From Gluconacetobacter takamatsuzukensis (GTDB lineage: Bacteria; Pseudomonadota; Alphaproteobacteria; Acetobacterales; Acetobacteraceae): DNA of 64,000 bases. The notes under the pieces are model-generated. The model did no database searches and was not told the origin of the DNA. It saw only the letters and a program-made list of their open reading frames with translations. Position numbers and translations under genes: made by a program. Shown here piece by piece: positions 8,385 to 16,354 of the stretch. Position 1 is the first letter of the stretch; every line of letters begins with the position of its first letter. The stretch covers positions 47,436-111,435 of the forward strand of contig NZ_JABEQK010000012.1 of the NCBI RefSeq assembly GCF_014174275.1. The letters are read 5' to 3'.

Positions 8385-10214
8385 ATGCGGCGGATGCCCG
8401 GTGCCGTCAGGTTTCTGGCCTGTCTTCTCGGCCTGTGGCTGCTGGCGCCGTTCGCCGCGGGCCTCTTGCGGCTGGGCGATGCGGACTGGTCCGGGGTGGA
8501 TCGTGCGGCCCTGTCCCGTGCCGCCGGCGTGTCGGTGGCCAGTGCCGGTATCGCGACCCTGCTGATCGGGCTGTTCGGCATTCCGCTGGGTTATGTGCTG
8601 GCGCGGGGACGGGGCTGGTGGACGGCGTTGCTGGGTGGGGCGGTGCAATTGCCGCTCGCCCTGCCGCCCCTGGCCGGCGGGGTACTGCTGCTGTTCCTGC
8701 TGGGCTATGGCGGGCCGCTGGGCGCGCTGGGGCTGAGCGAGCATTTCGCCGGCATCGTCGCGGCCGAGATGTTCGTGGCGGCACCTTTCCTGATCATTGC
8801 CGCGCGCTCGGCCTTTGCCGCCATCGATCCGGCGCTGGAGGATGTGGCGGCGACGCTGGGGCACCGGCCGGGCGCCATCTTCCTCCGCGTCAGCCTGCCG
8901 CTGGCGTGGCGGCCGATCCTGGCAGGACTGGTCCTGGCGTGGCTGCGGGCCTTCGGCGAATTCGGCGCGACCGTGATGCTTGCCTATCATCCCTATTCGC
9001 TGCCGGTCTTTACCTATGTCGCGTTCGGCGAGGCCGGGCTGCCGTCCATGCTGCCAGTGCTGGCGCCGACGCTGGGGCTGGCCGTGCTGGTGATGGCGGC
9101 GGGGCACTGGCTGACGCGGCCCCTTGCCCGGCAGGCCCCAACCCGGACAGGCCTATTGCCGCCTTTGGCCGAAAGCGGGGCGGCCGAGGCACCCCCGCGC
9201 CATCTGGCGCTGGCGCTCCACCGCGCCCTGCCGGGCTTTACCCTCGAGCTGAGGCTGGAAAGCCGGGCGCGGCGCATCGCCGTCCTCGGCCCCTCCGGAT
9301 CGGGAAAATCGATGACCCTGCGGGCGATTGCGGGGCTGGAGGGCATGGCGGGGATGCAGGTTAGGCTCGATGGCCAAGACCTGTCGCCGCTGCCGCCGGA
9401 ACGGCGCGCGGTGGCCTATGTGCCGCAGGGGTACGGGTTGCCGGCGCATCTGACGGTGGCGCGGCAGGTCGGGTTCGCGGTGGATTGCGTGCCTGACCGG
9501 GCGGCGGCGTGGATGGCCGCGCTGGGGCTGGAGGATCTGGCGGGCCGCTACCCCGACGAACTCTCGCCCGGCCAGCGCCAGCGTGTGGCGCTGGCCCGTG
9601 CCCTGTCGCGGCGCAGGGTGGACCTGGTGCTGCTGGACGAGCCGTTCTCGGCGCTGGATGCGCCGCTGCGCGCGCGGTTGCGGCGCGAGGTGCTGGCCGT
9701 ACTGCGCGGCATGAACGTGCTGACGGTCCTGGTGACGCACGACCCGGCCGAGGCGCTGGCGATGGCCGAGGACATCGTGCTGCTGGATGGCGGGCGCATC
9801 ATCCGCGCCGGCCCGGCCGCCGCCGTCTTCGCCCGGCCGGGCAGCGACCTGGCCGCCCGCCTGCTGGGGGCCGAGGCGATCGGCGACGGGGTGGTTCTGC
9901 CGGACGGCCGGATCGATGTCGGGCAGGGCGTGGCATTGCTGGTCGGGCACCCGGACGGCGAGGCGGCCGATCTGCCACCGCCGGGCACGCGGGTGCGCTG
10001 GTCGGCCCGCCCCCACCAGATCCGGCCGATGGACGATGGCGCCTATCCCGCGCGCATCCTGTGGCGCGGCGCGGTACGCGACGGCCAGCGCCCGATGCGG
10101 CTGCTGCTGGGCGATGCCGAACTGGAGATCCTGGCTGACCCGTCCTGCATGGCGGACGGCCCGTGCCGGGTGAGCATCGACCCGCGTTGTCTGCAGATCT
10201 GGCCGGCGGCGTAA
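8385..10214 (+). CDS. ABC importer permease fused to ATPase (ModB-ModC type)
   Basis: Single 609-residue polypeptide that joins the two halves of an oxyanion importer. Residues 1-245 are a permease of the binding-protein-dependent type with about six hydrophobic helices and the EAA-loop signature ALEDVAATLGHRPGAIFLRVSLPLAW. After a linker of about 30 residues comes a nucleotide-binding domain: Walker A GPSGSGKS (302-309), Q-loop PQGYGLP, signature LSPGQ (393-397, with Pro where LSGGQ is usual), Walker B LVLLDEP (D418), H-loop VTHDP. The tail from about 510 on resembles a TOBE domain (ARPHQIRPMDDG). Usually ModB and ModC are separate chains, so the fusion fixes a 1:1 ratio. It is adjacent to the binding-protein gene and in the same operon. 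Confidence 0.9.
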   Translation: MRRMPGAVRFLACLLGLWLLAPFAAGLLRLGDADWSGVDRAALSRAAGVSVASAGIATLLIGLFGIPLGYVLARGRGWWTALLGGAVQLPLALPPLAGGVLLLFLLGYGGPLGALGLSEHFAGIVAAEMFVAAPFLIIAARSAFAAIDPALEDVAATLGHRPGAIFLRVSLPLAWRPILAGLVLAWLRAFGEFGATVMLAYHPYSLPVFTYVAFGEAGLPSMLPVLAPTLGLAVLVMAAGHWLTRPLARQAPTRTGLLPPLAESGAAEAPPRHLALALHRALPGFTLELRLESRARRIAVLGPSGSGKSMTLRAIAGLEGMAGMQVRLDGQDLSPLPPERRAVAYVPQGYGLPAHLTVARQVGFAVDCVPDRAAAWMAALGLEDLAGRYPDELSPGQRQRVALARALSRRRVDLVLLDEPFSALDAPLRARLRREVLAVLRGMNVLTVLVTHDPAEALAMAEDIVLLDGGRIIRAGPAAAVFARPGSDLAARLLGAEAIGDGVVLPDGRIDVGQGVALLVGHPDGEAADLPPPGTRVRWSARPHQIRPMDDGAYPARILWRGAVRDGQRPMRLLLGDAELEILADPSCMADGPCRVSIDPRCLQIWPAA

Positions 10215-10227
10215 CGGCGGCTTGCTG

Positions 10228-10242
10228 TTCCCGTTGCGGGAA
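10228..10242. terminator. Short hairpin between convergent genes
   Basis: TTCCCG at 10228-10233 pairs with CGGGAA at 10237-10242 across a TTG loop. It lies 14 nt after the ABC gene stop and in front of the convergent MocR gene end. There is no clear U-run, so it is a weak candidate. Confidence 0.35.
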
Positions 10243-10309
10243 AGAACGGAAAGACTCCGCTCTGTTCGTGAAAAACAGGCAGGCGAGACGGTGCCATGAT
10301 CGGCGCCCG

Positions 10310-11728
10310 TCAGACGATGCTGGTGGCCTCGCTGGTCGCAGGGTCGCGGATGGCGGCGCGGACGATATGCAGGGCCCGTTCCAGGGCCGGGTGGTCGTCC
10401 GGAGCGCCCAGGCAGATGCGCAGGCCGGAATCGGCGTCGCGGGAAACGCTGCACGCTTCGGGGGGCGTGAGTTCCACCCCGGCGCGCAGGGCGCGGTTCA
10501 GGGTGCGCTGGGCGGCCAGCGGCGGAAGCGGCACCCAGACATGGGGCGAACGCACCGCCCCCGGCGGGTCGATGGCAAGGCCCAGGACCCGGTGTGCCAT
10601 GGCCAGCCGGACGGCGGTTTCGGCCTGGACCGCGTCGGCCAGGGCATCGGCGGTGCCGTCCGCCACCCAACGGGCGAAGATCATCCCGCCCAGTGCCGGC
10701 GGGCAATAGCCCAGCGCGCGGATGCCGCGCATGATCCGCTCGCGCGCCACATTGGGCGGCAGCGTGACGAAGGCCAGGCGCAAACCCGGGCACAGCCCCT
10801 TGGAAATGCTGGCCAGATAGACCGTGCGTTCCGGCGCGATGGTGGCGATCGGCGGCGGACGGTCGGCCGGATCGGCGTAGGTATAATAGGCATCGTCCTC
10901 GAAGATCGTCAGGTCGTGCTGCCGGGCGATCCGCGCGATGTCCTGCCGGCGGGACAGGCTCATCGTCCGCGTCGTGGGGTTCTGCAGGGTCGGCAGCGTG
11001 AACAGGACCCGCGCGCGGGTCTCGGCGGCGGCGCGCTCCAGCGCGGCGGGGATCAGCCCTTCCTCGTCCATCGCCACGCCGCGCAATGTCAGGCCCAGAT
11101 GCTCGGCGGCGGTGCGGGCGCCGTAGAAGGTGGCGGATTCGCACAGCACCGTGTCGCCCGGCCGGCAGAGCGAGGACAGCACCAGCGCAATCGCATGCTG
11201 GCCGCCATTGCACTGGATCAGGTCGGCCGGATCGCACGCCAGTCCGTAGCGGCGCGCCAGCCACGCCGCGCCGGCCTCGCGCACCGAACGCAGGCCGCTG
11301 GCCTGGATATACTGCACGGCCGATTCCAGATGCCCGGTGGCGGCCAGGTCCGCGACCGCGCGCTCCAGCGCCCGCGACAGTCCGACACGCGGCGGCACGT
11401 TGCAGCGCAAATCGATGGTGGCGGCCGGCGGGGCGGCCTGCGGGGCGAACGGCGCGGGATCGAAGCTGGTGGCGATCGTGATGTCGGGGCTGGCATCCCG
11501 GATGAACGAGCCACGGCCGACCTGGGCCACCAGCAGGCCGCGCCGTTCGGCCTCGGCATAGGCCTTCGTCACGGTGCCGATGCTTAGCCCCAGTGCGAAG
11601 GCAAGCTCGCGCTGGGGCGGCAGGCGGCTGCCCGCCGGCAACAGCCCCGAAGCCACGTCGCGCTCCATGGCGTCGGCCAGCCGGGAATAGAGGGGGCCCG
11701 GCGGGGGCGGGATATCGGGGCGCCACAT
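10310..11728 (-). CDS. MocR-type regulator: GntR winged helix fused to class I aminotransferase domain
   Basis: Transcription factor with a GntR-like DNA-binding domain (LYSRLADAMERDVASGLLPAGSRLPPQ, then LGLSIGTVTKAYAEAE) and a PLP-binding aminotransferase-fold domain. The PLP lysine sits in YLASISKGLCPGLRL (K310 in this numbering); the upstream NPTTRTMS and FEDDAYYTY segments are the expected cofactor contacts. MocR proteins use the aminotransferase domain as a PLP-dependent effector sensor and often control amino-acid, GABA or vitamin B6 genes. It is divergent from a small membrane protein gene and a PhzF gene, its probable targets. An in-frame ATG at 11764 is an alternative start; neither start has a convincing ribosome site. 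Confidence 0.9.
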   Translation of the reverse strand: MWRPDIPPPPGPLYSRLADAMERDVASGLLPAGSRLPPQRELAFALGLSIGTVTKAYAEAERRGLLVAQVGRGSFIRDASPDITIATSFDPAPFAPQAAPPAATIDLRCNVPPRVGLSRALERAVADLAATGHLESAVQYIQASGLRSVREAGAAWLARRYGLACDPADLIQCNGGQHAIALVLSSLCRPGDTVLCESATFYGARTAAEHLGLTLRGVAMDEEGLIPAALERAAAETRARVLFTLPTLQNPTTRTMSLSRRQDIARIARQHDLTIFEDDAYYTYADPADRPPPIATIAPERTVYLASISKGLCPGLRLAFVTLPPNVARERIMRGIRALGYCPPALGGMIFARWVADGTADALADAVQAETAVRLAMAHRVLGLAIDPPGAVRSPHVWVPLPPLAAQRTLNRALRAGVELTPPEACSVSRDADSGLRICLGAPDDHPALERALHIVRAAIRDPATSEATSIV

Positions 11729-11795
11729 GATTGTCGTTGATCCGGCAGGTGAGTTTCGCTGCATTGAACTATGACAATATAGAAATTGACGGTCA

Positions 11796-11814
11796 AGTTT
11801 TGTGGGACAAAACT
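11796..11814. promoter_or_regulatory. Perfect 8-bp inverted repeat in divergent promoter region
   Basis: AGTTTTGT at 11796-11803 and ACAAAACT at 11807-11814 are perfectly complementary around GGG. The site is between the MocR gene and the small membrane protein gene, next to a TTGACG element (11785-11790) that could be a -35 box. It is a candidate binding site for the MocR regulator. Confidence 0.5.
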
Positions 11815-11834
11815 CGGGACCGAAGAGGAATTGT

Positions 11835-11856
11835 CAAATTGTAATAGTACAATTTG
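11835..11856. promoter_or_regulatory. Perfect 9-bp inverted repeat, candidate operator
   Basis: CAAATTGTA at 11835-11843 and TACAATTTG at 11848-11856 flank ATAG. This second palindrome differs in sequence from the one at 11796, and is 47 nt before the start of the small membrane protein gene. GntR-type factors bind such AT-rich dyads. Confidence 0.5.
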
Positions 11857-11902
11857 CCTCGCAATCCATGGCGCATGCCATGGGCGGGAGGGGGAACGGA
11901 CA

Positions 11903-12073
11903 ATGAATTCTATCGTGGGAAGAGGGGCCGGGCGGCTGCGGCAGCGGGTCCGGACGGAGCGCATCGTGCTGTCGGAGCGTGTGCGGCATCACCTCGAAGG
12001 GGCGGGGATCGGGCTGGCGATCCTGCTCGGCCTTATCGTGCTGATGGCGCTGGGCAGTGTCTTCCCGGGATAG
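11903..12073 (+). CDS. Small single-pass membrane protein, unknown function
   Basis: A 56-residue protein with a strong ribosome site (GGGAGGGGGAAC) before ATG 11903. The first half is Arg-rich (GRLRQRVRTERIVLSERVRHHLEG) and the second half is one hydrophobic helix (GIGLAILLGLIVLMALGSVF), so it should sit in the inner membrane with its basic N-terminus inside. It is 35 nt upstream of the PhzF gene and downstream of the two palindromes, hence probably part of the MocR-controlled transcript. I do not recognise a family. The good start region and position make it a real gene more likely than not. Confidence 0.6.
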   Translation: MNSIVGRGAGRLRQRVRTERIVLSERVRHHLEGAGIGLAILLGLIVLMALGSVFPG

Positions 12074-12108
12074 GGGGGCGCCGAGGGGCAGACGGAGAGA
12101 GAGAGACA

Positions 12109-12951
12109 ATGACAACATGTGCATTTCATCAGGTCGATGTCTTCGCGGCGGCACCGCTGAAGGGCAATCCGCTGGCCGTCGTCGCGGGGGCGGACGGGCT
12201 GGATGACGGGCAGATGGCGGCCTTCGCGAACTGGATGAACCTGAGCGAGACGACGTTCCTGCTGAAGCCCACGCGCCCCGGCGCCGACTACCGGGTGCGC
12301 ATCTTCACGCCCGAGGAGGAACTGCCCTTCGCCGGTCATCCGACCCTGGGGTCGTGCCATGTCTGGCTGGCCATGGGCGGCGTGCCGCTTGGGCGCGATG
12401 TGGTGCAGGAATGCGGCGCCGGGCTGGTGACGGTGCGGCGCGACGGCGACGGGCTGGCCTTTGCCGCCCCGCCCCTGCGGCGCGCGGGGCCGGTCGGGGC
12501 GTCGGACCTGGAAACCGTCATGCGTGGGCTCGGCCTGTCCGCCGACCGGGTGGTGGCGGCGAACTGGGTGGATAACGGCCCCGGCTGGCTGGGCCTGATG
12601 GTGCGCGACCGGGCGGAACTGCTGGCGCTTCGGCCCGATTCCCAGGCCCTGGCGGGCTGGGCCGTGGGGCTGGTCGCGCCGTGGGATGCGGCGCGCGACG
12701 GCGATGCGGCCCAGTTCGAGGTCCGGGCCTTTACCGGCGGCGCCGCGGTCTTCGAGGACCCGGTGACCGGCAGCCTGAATGCGGGACTGGCAGCATGGTT
12801 GATCGGCGCCGGCCTGGCCCCGCCATCCTATGTCGCCAGCCAGGGAACGGTGCTGGGGCGCATGGGGCGGGTCCGGGTGGCGCGGGACGAAGCCGGGATC
12901 TGGATCGGCGGCGAGACCGTGACCCGGATCGCCGGGCAGGTCACGCTGTAG
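12109..12951 (+). CDS. PhzF family isomerase/epimerase-like protein
   Basis: A 280-residue member of the PhzF family, which shares the diaminopimelate-epimerase fold in two similar lobes. The catalytic glutamate is E47 in NWMNLSETTFLL, and RIFTPEEELPFAGHPTLGS and the C-terminal FEDPVTGSLNAGLAAWLI are the family signatures. True PhzF acts in phenazine synthesis, but no other phenazine genes are here, so this is one of the many stand-alone homologues of unknown substrate. The ATG at 12109 is preceded by GGAGAGAGAGAGAC. It follows a small membrane protein gene, and both lie divergent from a MocR regulator. The 3' end is followed by a palindromic repeat element. Confidence 0.88.
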   Translation: MTTCAFHQVDVFAAAPLKGNPLAVVAGADGLDDGQMAAFANWMNLSETTFLLKPTRPGADYRVRIFTPEEELPFAGHPTLGSCHVWLAMGGVPLGRDVVQECGAGLVTVRRDGDGLAFAAPPLRRAGPVGASDLETVMRGLGLSADRVVAANWVDNGPGWLGLMVRDRAELLALRPDSQALAGWAVGLVAPWDAARDGDAAQFEVRAFTGGAAVFEDPVTGSLNAGLAAWLIGAGLAPPSYVASQGTVLGRMGRVRVARDEAGIWIGGETVTRIAGQVTL

Positions 12952-12970
12952 CCCTTATTTCGAGCCCTTA

Positions 12971-13133
12971 GAGGCTGTTTCAAAAGCTCCGATAGTGAGC
13001 GGAAGCGTGGCGCCAGCCACGCGTCTGGCGGTGGTTTTCGAGCATCGGAGCGGAGCGGCCTTGATGGCCGTGAGCACCGAAGCGCAGGAAACCGCCGTCA
13101 GGCCGCCGCTAGCGGGGCTTTTGAAACAGCCTC
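12971..13133. repeat. Branched palindromic repeat element, copy A (163 bp)
   Basis: Its ends are perfect 17-bp inverted repeats, GAGGCTGTTTCAAAAGC at 12971-12987 and the complement at 13117-13133, flanked by TTA on both sides. Inside are a hairpin GCGTGGC-gcca-GCCACGC and a long arm TCTGGCGGTGGTTTTC paired with GGAAACCGCCGTCAGG, capped by CGGCC/GGCCG. The core around GAGCATCGGAGCGGAGCGGCC (shortened here to its key part GGAGCGGAGCGGCC) recurs at 26.3 kb and 55.9 kb. It fills the gap between the convergent phzF-like and lysE-like genes and touches the stop codon of the latter. Confidence 0.85.
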
Positions 13134-13760
13134 TTATTTCGGGTTGTGCAGCAGCAGGACACAGCCGAACAGGATGAACAGCGCGCCGCTGGTCCGCTGC
13201 ATGCGGCGGCGCCAGGTGGCGCGGGACAGCACCGCCGCCAGCCGGGCGCCGCTGCCGGCATAGACGAGGTACCACAGCACCTCCACCACCGCCGAGGTCG
13301 CGATCAGCAGCGCGTATTGCGGGGCCTGTGCGGCGGCGGGGTTGACGAATTGCGGCAGGAACGACGCCGCGAAGACGATCGCCTTGGGATTGCTGGCCCC
13401 GACCAGGAACGACGTGCGCAGCGCGGCATGCCAGGCCAGCGGCGGCACGGTCGCGCCCTCATCCCGCGCCGTGGGGGCGTGGGATAGCCAGCCGCGCACG
13501 CCAAGCTGGATCAGGTAGAGCGCGCCGGCCCATTTCAGGATCGCGAACAGGATGGGCGATGCCGCCAGCACGGCGCTGAGCCCCAGTGCCGAGGCCGCCA
13601 TCAGTGCGACCAGCGACAGCAGGCAGCCCGCCATGTCCGGGATCGTCCGCCGCACCCCGTAGCGGATGCTGGCGGTCATGATATGCGTCATGTTCGGCCC
13701 CGGAATGGCCGACAGCAGGAACACGGCGTTGAGGTACAGCAGCCACGATTGCAGCGTCAT
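13134..13760 (-). CDS. LysE/RhtB family amino-acid exporter
   Basis: Inner-membrane exporter of 208 residues with about six hydrophobic segments. The N-terminal motif AIPGPNMTHIMTASIRYG is the LysE/RhtB hallmark (PGPN), and GASNPKAIVFAASFLPQFV is the conserved second-half segment. Relatives export threonine, homoserine, lysine or other amino acids. The gene starts 15 nt downstream of a threonine aldolase gene on the same strand, so the pair probably forms an operon that relieves excess threonine or a related amino acid by cleavage and export; the substrate is inference. Its stop codon (TAA, complement of 13134-13136) directly abuts the palindromic repeat element. Confidence 0.9.
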   Translation of the reverse strand: MTLQSWLLYLNAVFLLSAIPGPNMTHIMTASIRYGVRRTIPDMAGCLLSLVALMAASALGLSAVLAASPILFAILKWAGALYLIQLGVRGWLSHAPTARDEGATVPPLAWHAALRTSFLVGASNPKAIVFAASFLPQFVNPAAAQAPQYALLIATSAVVEVLWYLVYAGSGARLAAVLSRATWRRRMQRTSGALFILFGCVLLLHNPK

Positions 13761-13775
13761 GACGGGGCCGGGTTC

Positions 13776-14819
13776 CTATGCCGCGTCGGCGGTGGCGAGG
13801 GCGCGCAGATCGGCAACCAGCATGTCCACGCGGGCGATTTCGGAATCCCACGCGAACATGAAGCGGGCGCTGCCGCCGATGAAGGTGTAGAACCGCCAGC
13901 CCCGCGCATGCAGCCCCTCGATCAGGGAATCGGGCAGTTTCAGGAACACGCCGTTGGCCTCGACGGGAAACATGATCCCCACCCCCGGCAGGCCCTCGAC
14001 CTGGTTCGCGAAATGCCGGGCGCAGGCATTGGCGTGGGCGGCATGGATGCGCCATGCGCCGGTTTCGAACATTACCGCCCACGGCGCGGACAGGAAGCGC
14101 ATCTTGGATGCAAGCTGTCCCGCCTGCTTGCAGCGGTAATCGAAACCCTCGGCCAGCGCGCGGTCGAAGAAGATCACGGCCTCGCCGATCGCCATGCCGT
14201 TCTTGGTGCCGCCGAAGCTCATGACGTCGACGCCGGCCTGCCACGTCATCTCGGCCGGCGAGCAGCCCAGGGTTTCGATGGCATTGGCGAAACGCGCGCC
14301 GTCCATGTGCAGCCGCAGCCCCAGTTCGCGGCAGGTGGCGGAGATCGCGCGGATCTCGTCCAGCGTATAGACCTGCCCGGTCTCGGTCGGCTGGGTGATG
14401 GTCACGGCCTTGGGGCGCGGGAAATGGATGTCGGTGCGGCCCAGCACGAAGCCCCGGATCGTCTCCGGCGTCAGCTTGCCGTTGGTGGTGCGGCCGACCA
14501 GGATCTTGGCGCCGTTCGAGAAGAATTCCGGTGCCCCGCACTCGTCGGTTTCGACATGGGCGATGTCGGCGGCGATGATGCTTTCGTACGACTGGCACAG
14601 CGACGCCAGCGCCAGCGAATTGGCGGCCGTGCCGTTGAAGACGAAGAACAGTTCGCAATCGGTCTCGAACGTCCGGCGAAAGGCGTCGGCCGCGCGCAGC
14701 GTCCACGGATCGTCGCCATAGGCGGTGGCGGAGCCGCGATTGGCTTCTTCCATCGCCCGCAGGGCCTCGGGGCAGATGCCCGCGTAATTGTCGCTGGCGA
14801 ATTGCTGTGTCTGGGGCAT
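13776..14819 (-). CDS. ltaE: Low-specificity L-threonine aldolase
   Basis: PLP enzyme that cleaves threonine or allo-threonine to glycine and acetaldehyde; 347 residues, normal for the family. The N-terminus QFASDNYAGICPEALRAM, the cofactor segment ETDECGAPEF, HMDGARFANA (phosphate/pyridine contact) and the PLP lysine K206 in DVMSFGGTKNGMA are all present. The ATG at 14819 has AGGAAAGG upstream. It is followed at 15 nt by an amino-acid exporter gene. The frame is open upstream to 15068, but the extra sequence is not homologous in character and lacks the family start, so the shorter form is right. The 259 nt upstream of the gene must hold its promoter. Confidence 0.93.
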   Translation of the reverse strand: MPQTQQFASDNYAGICPEALRAMEEANRGSATAYGDDPWTLRAADAFRRTFETDCELFFVFNGTAANSLALASLCQSYESIIAADIAHVETDECGAPEFFSNGAKILVGRTTNGKLTPETIRGFVLGRTDIHFPRPKAVTITQPTETGQVYTLDEIRAISATCRELGLRLHMDGARFANAIETLGCSPAEMTWQAGVDVMSFGGTKNGMAIGEAVIFFDRALAEGFDYRCKQAGQLASKMRFLSAPWAVMFETGAWRIHAAHANACARHFANQVEGLPGVGIMFPVEANGVFLKLPDSLIEGLHARGWRFYTFIGGSARFMFAWDSEIARVDMLVADLRALATADAA

Positions 14820-15078
14820 CGTGATCGCTGCCTTTCCTCGCTTGCTACAGGCACCACGAGGATCGATGACTTGAGGTAGCGGTCCGTTTTTTGCCGGATC
14901 GGCCACATCTTCCCGGAACGGGAACGCCACCTTGCTCGGATGCAGGTTGGTGCCGGGATGGCCCGGCTCTGGATGCGGCGCGCACCATATCGCAGCACCC
15001 TGGCGGCGGCAAGCGAGGCATCGGGGCGCGAAAAACGCATGCCGCAACGCCGGCAGCGCCCCTCGCACCCCCGTCTTT

Positions 15079-16335
15079 TCAGGCGCGATAGCGGCTCAGG
15101 GCCAGGTCCTCGTGCGCGATGTCGGGCTTGCGGGCCGAGAGGATGTCGGCCAGCACCCGGCCCGAGCCGCAGGCCATGGTCCAGCCCAGCGTGCCGTGGC
15201 CGGTATTGAGGTACAGATTGTCGATGGCGGTGGGGCCGATGATCGGCGTGCCGTCGGGCGTCATGGGGCGCAGGCCGGTCCAGAAGGTGGCGGCGGGCAC
15301 GTCGCCCGCACCGGCGAACAGGTCGGTCAGCGAATGTTCCAGCGTCGCCCGGCGCGGGGCGCGCAGCGTGGTACTGAAGCCAGCCAGCTCGGCGGTGCCG
15401 CCGACGCGGATGCGGTCGCCCAGCCGGGTGATGCCGATCTTGTAGGTCTCGTCCATCACGGTGGAGACCGGCGCGCGCGCCGCATTCACGATCGGGGCAG
15501 TGATCGAATAGCCCTTGACCGGATAGATCGGCAGGTCGAGCCCGAGGCTCCGCACCATGGCGGGTGAGAAACTGCCCAGTGCCAGCACGTAAGCATCGGC
15601 ATCCATCCGGCCCCGGCTTGTCTCGACGCCGGCGATGCGGCCGCCTTCGCGGTGCAGGCCGCGGATCGTGGTGTCATACAGGAAGGTCACGCCGCGTTCG
15701 GCCGCCATCGCCGCCAGGCGTTGGGTGAAGATGTGGGCGTCGCCCGTCTCGTCGCCCGGCAGGCGCAGGCCGCCGACCAGCTTGCCCTGGGCCGCCGCCA
15801 GCCCGGGTTCGGCCCGCACGCAGCCGGCGGCATCCAGCAGTTCGTACGGCACCTTGTACTGGTCCAGCACGCGCAGGTCCTCGCCGAGATGGTCCAGCTG
15901 CTTCTGCTTGCGGAAGACCTGCAACGTGCCCTGCTGGCGGTCGTCATAGGCAATGCCGGTGCTGGCCCGCAGGTCGGCCAGCACGTCGCGGCTATATTCC
16001 GCCAGCCGGACCATGCGGCCCTTGTTGCGGTCGTAGGCGGCGCTGGTGCAGTTGGCCAGCATCTGCGCCAGCCAGCGCCACTGGTGCGGGTCGGCCATCG
16101 GGCGGAAGACGAAGGGGCGATAGGCCATCATCAGCCAGCGCACGGCCTTGAGCGGCACGCCCGGCCCGGCCCAGGGCGAGGAATAGCCGGGCGAGACCTG
16201 GCCGGCATTGGCGAAGCTGGTTTCCAGCCCGGCCGCCGGCTGCCGGTCGATGACCGTGACCGCGTGTCCGGCCTGCGCGAGGTACCAGGCCGAGGTCACG
16301 CCGACCACGCCGCCGCCGAGAATGATGATCTTCAT
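15079..16335 (-). CDS. dadA: D-amino-acid dehydrogenase (small subunit type)
   Basis: Membrane-associated flavoenzyme that oxidises D-alanine and other D-amino acids to 2-oxo acids and passes electrons to the respiratory chain; 418 residues. The FAD dinucleotide motif [21 protein letters not shown] is at the very N-terminus, followed by [22 protein letters not shown], a strong DadA signature, and C-terminal [16 protein letters not shown] and [19 protein letters not shown]. The gene begins 19 nt after the alanine racemase gene; together they form the classical dad catabolic pair (L-Ala to D-Ala to pyruvate and ammonia). An Lrp-type activator gene lies divergently upstream of the pair. Confidence 0.95.
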   Translation of the reverse strand: MKIIILGGGVVGVTSAWYLAQAGHAVTVIDRQPAAGLETSFANAGQVSPGYSSPWAGPGVPLKAVRWLMMAYRPFVFRPMADPHQWRWLAQMLANCTSAAYDRNKGRMVRLAEYSRDVLADLRASTGIAYDDRQQGTLQVFRKQKQLDHLGEDLRVLDQYKVPYELLDAAGCVRAEPGLAAAQGKLVGGLRLPGDETGDAHIFTQRLAAMAAERGVTFLYDTTIRGLHREGGRIAGVETSRGRMDADAYVLALGSFSPAMVRSLGLDLPIYPVKGYSITAPIVNAARAPVSTVMDETYKIGITRLGDRIRVGGTAELAGFSTTLRAPRRATLEHSLTDLFAGAGDVPAATFWTGLRPMTPDGTPIIGPTAIDNLYLNTGHGTLGWTMACGSGRVLADILSARKPDIAHEDLALSRYRA

Positions 16336-16354
16336 GATTGGGTATCGGGTCCGC

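Noticed and set aside
12995..13177. Short frames inside the palindromic repeats (also around 26230-26490 and 55750-56040)
   Set aside because: The same core DNA gives similar small frames in each copy, but in different frames and strands, without ribosome sites, so they follow from the repeat and are not genes.
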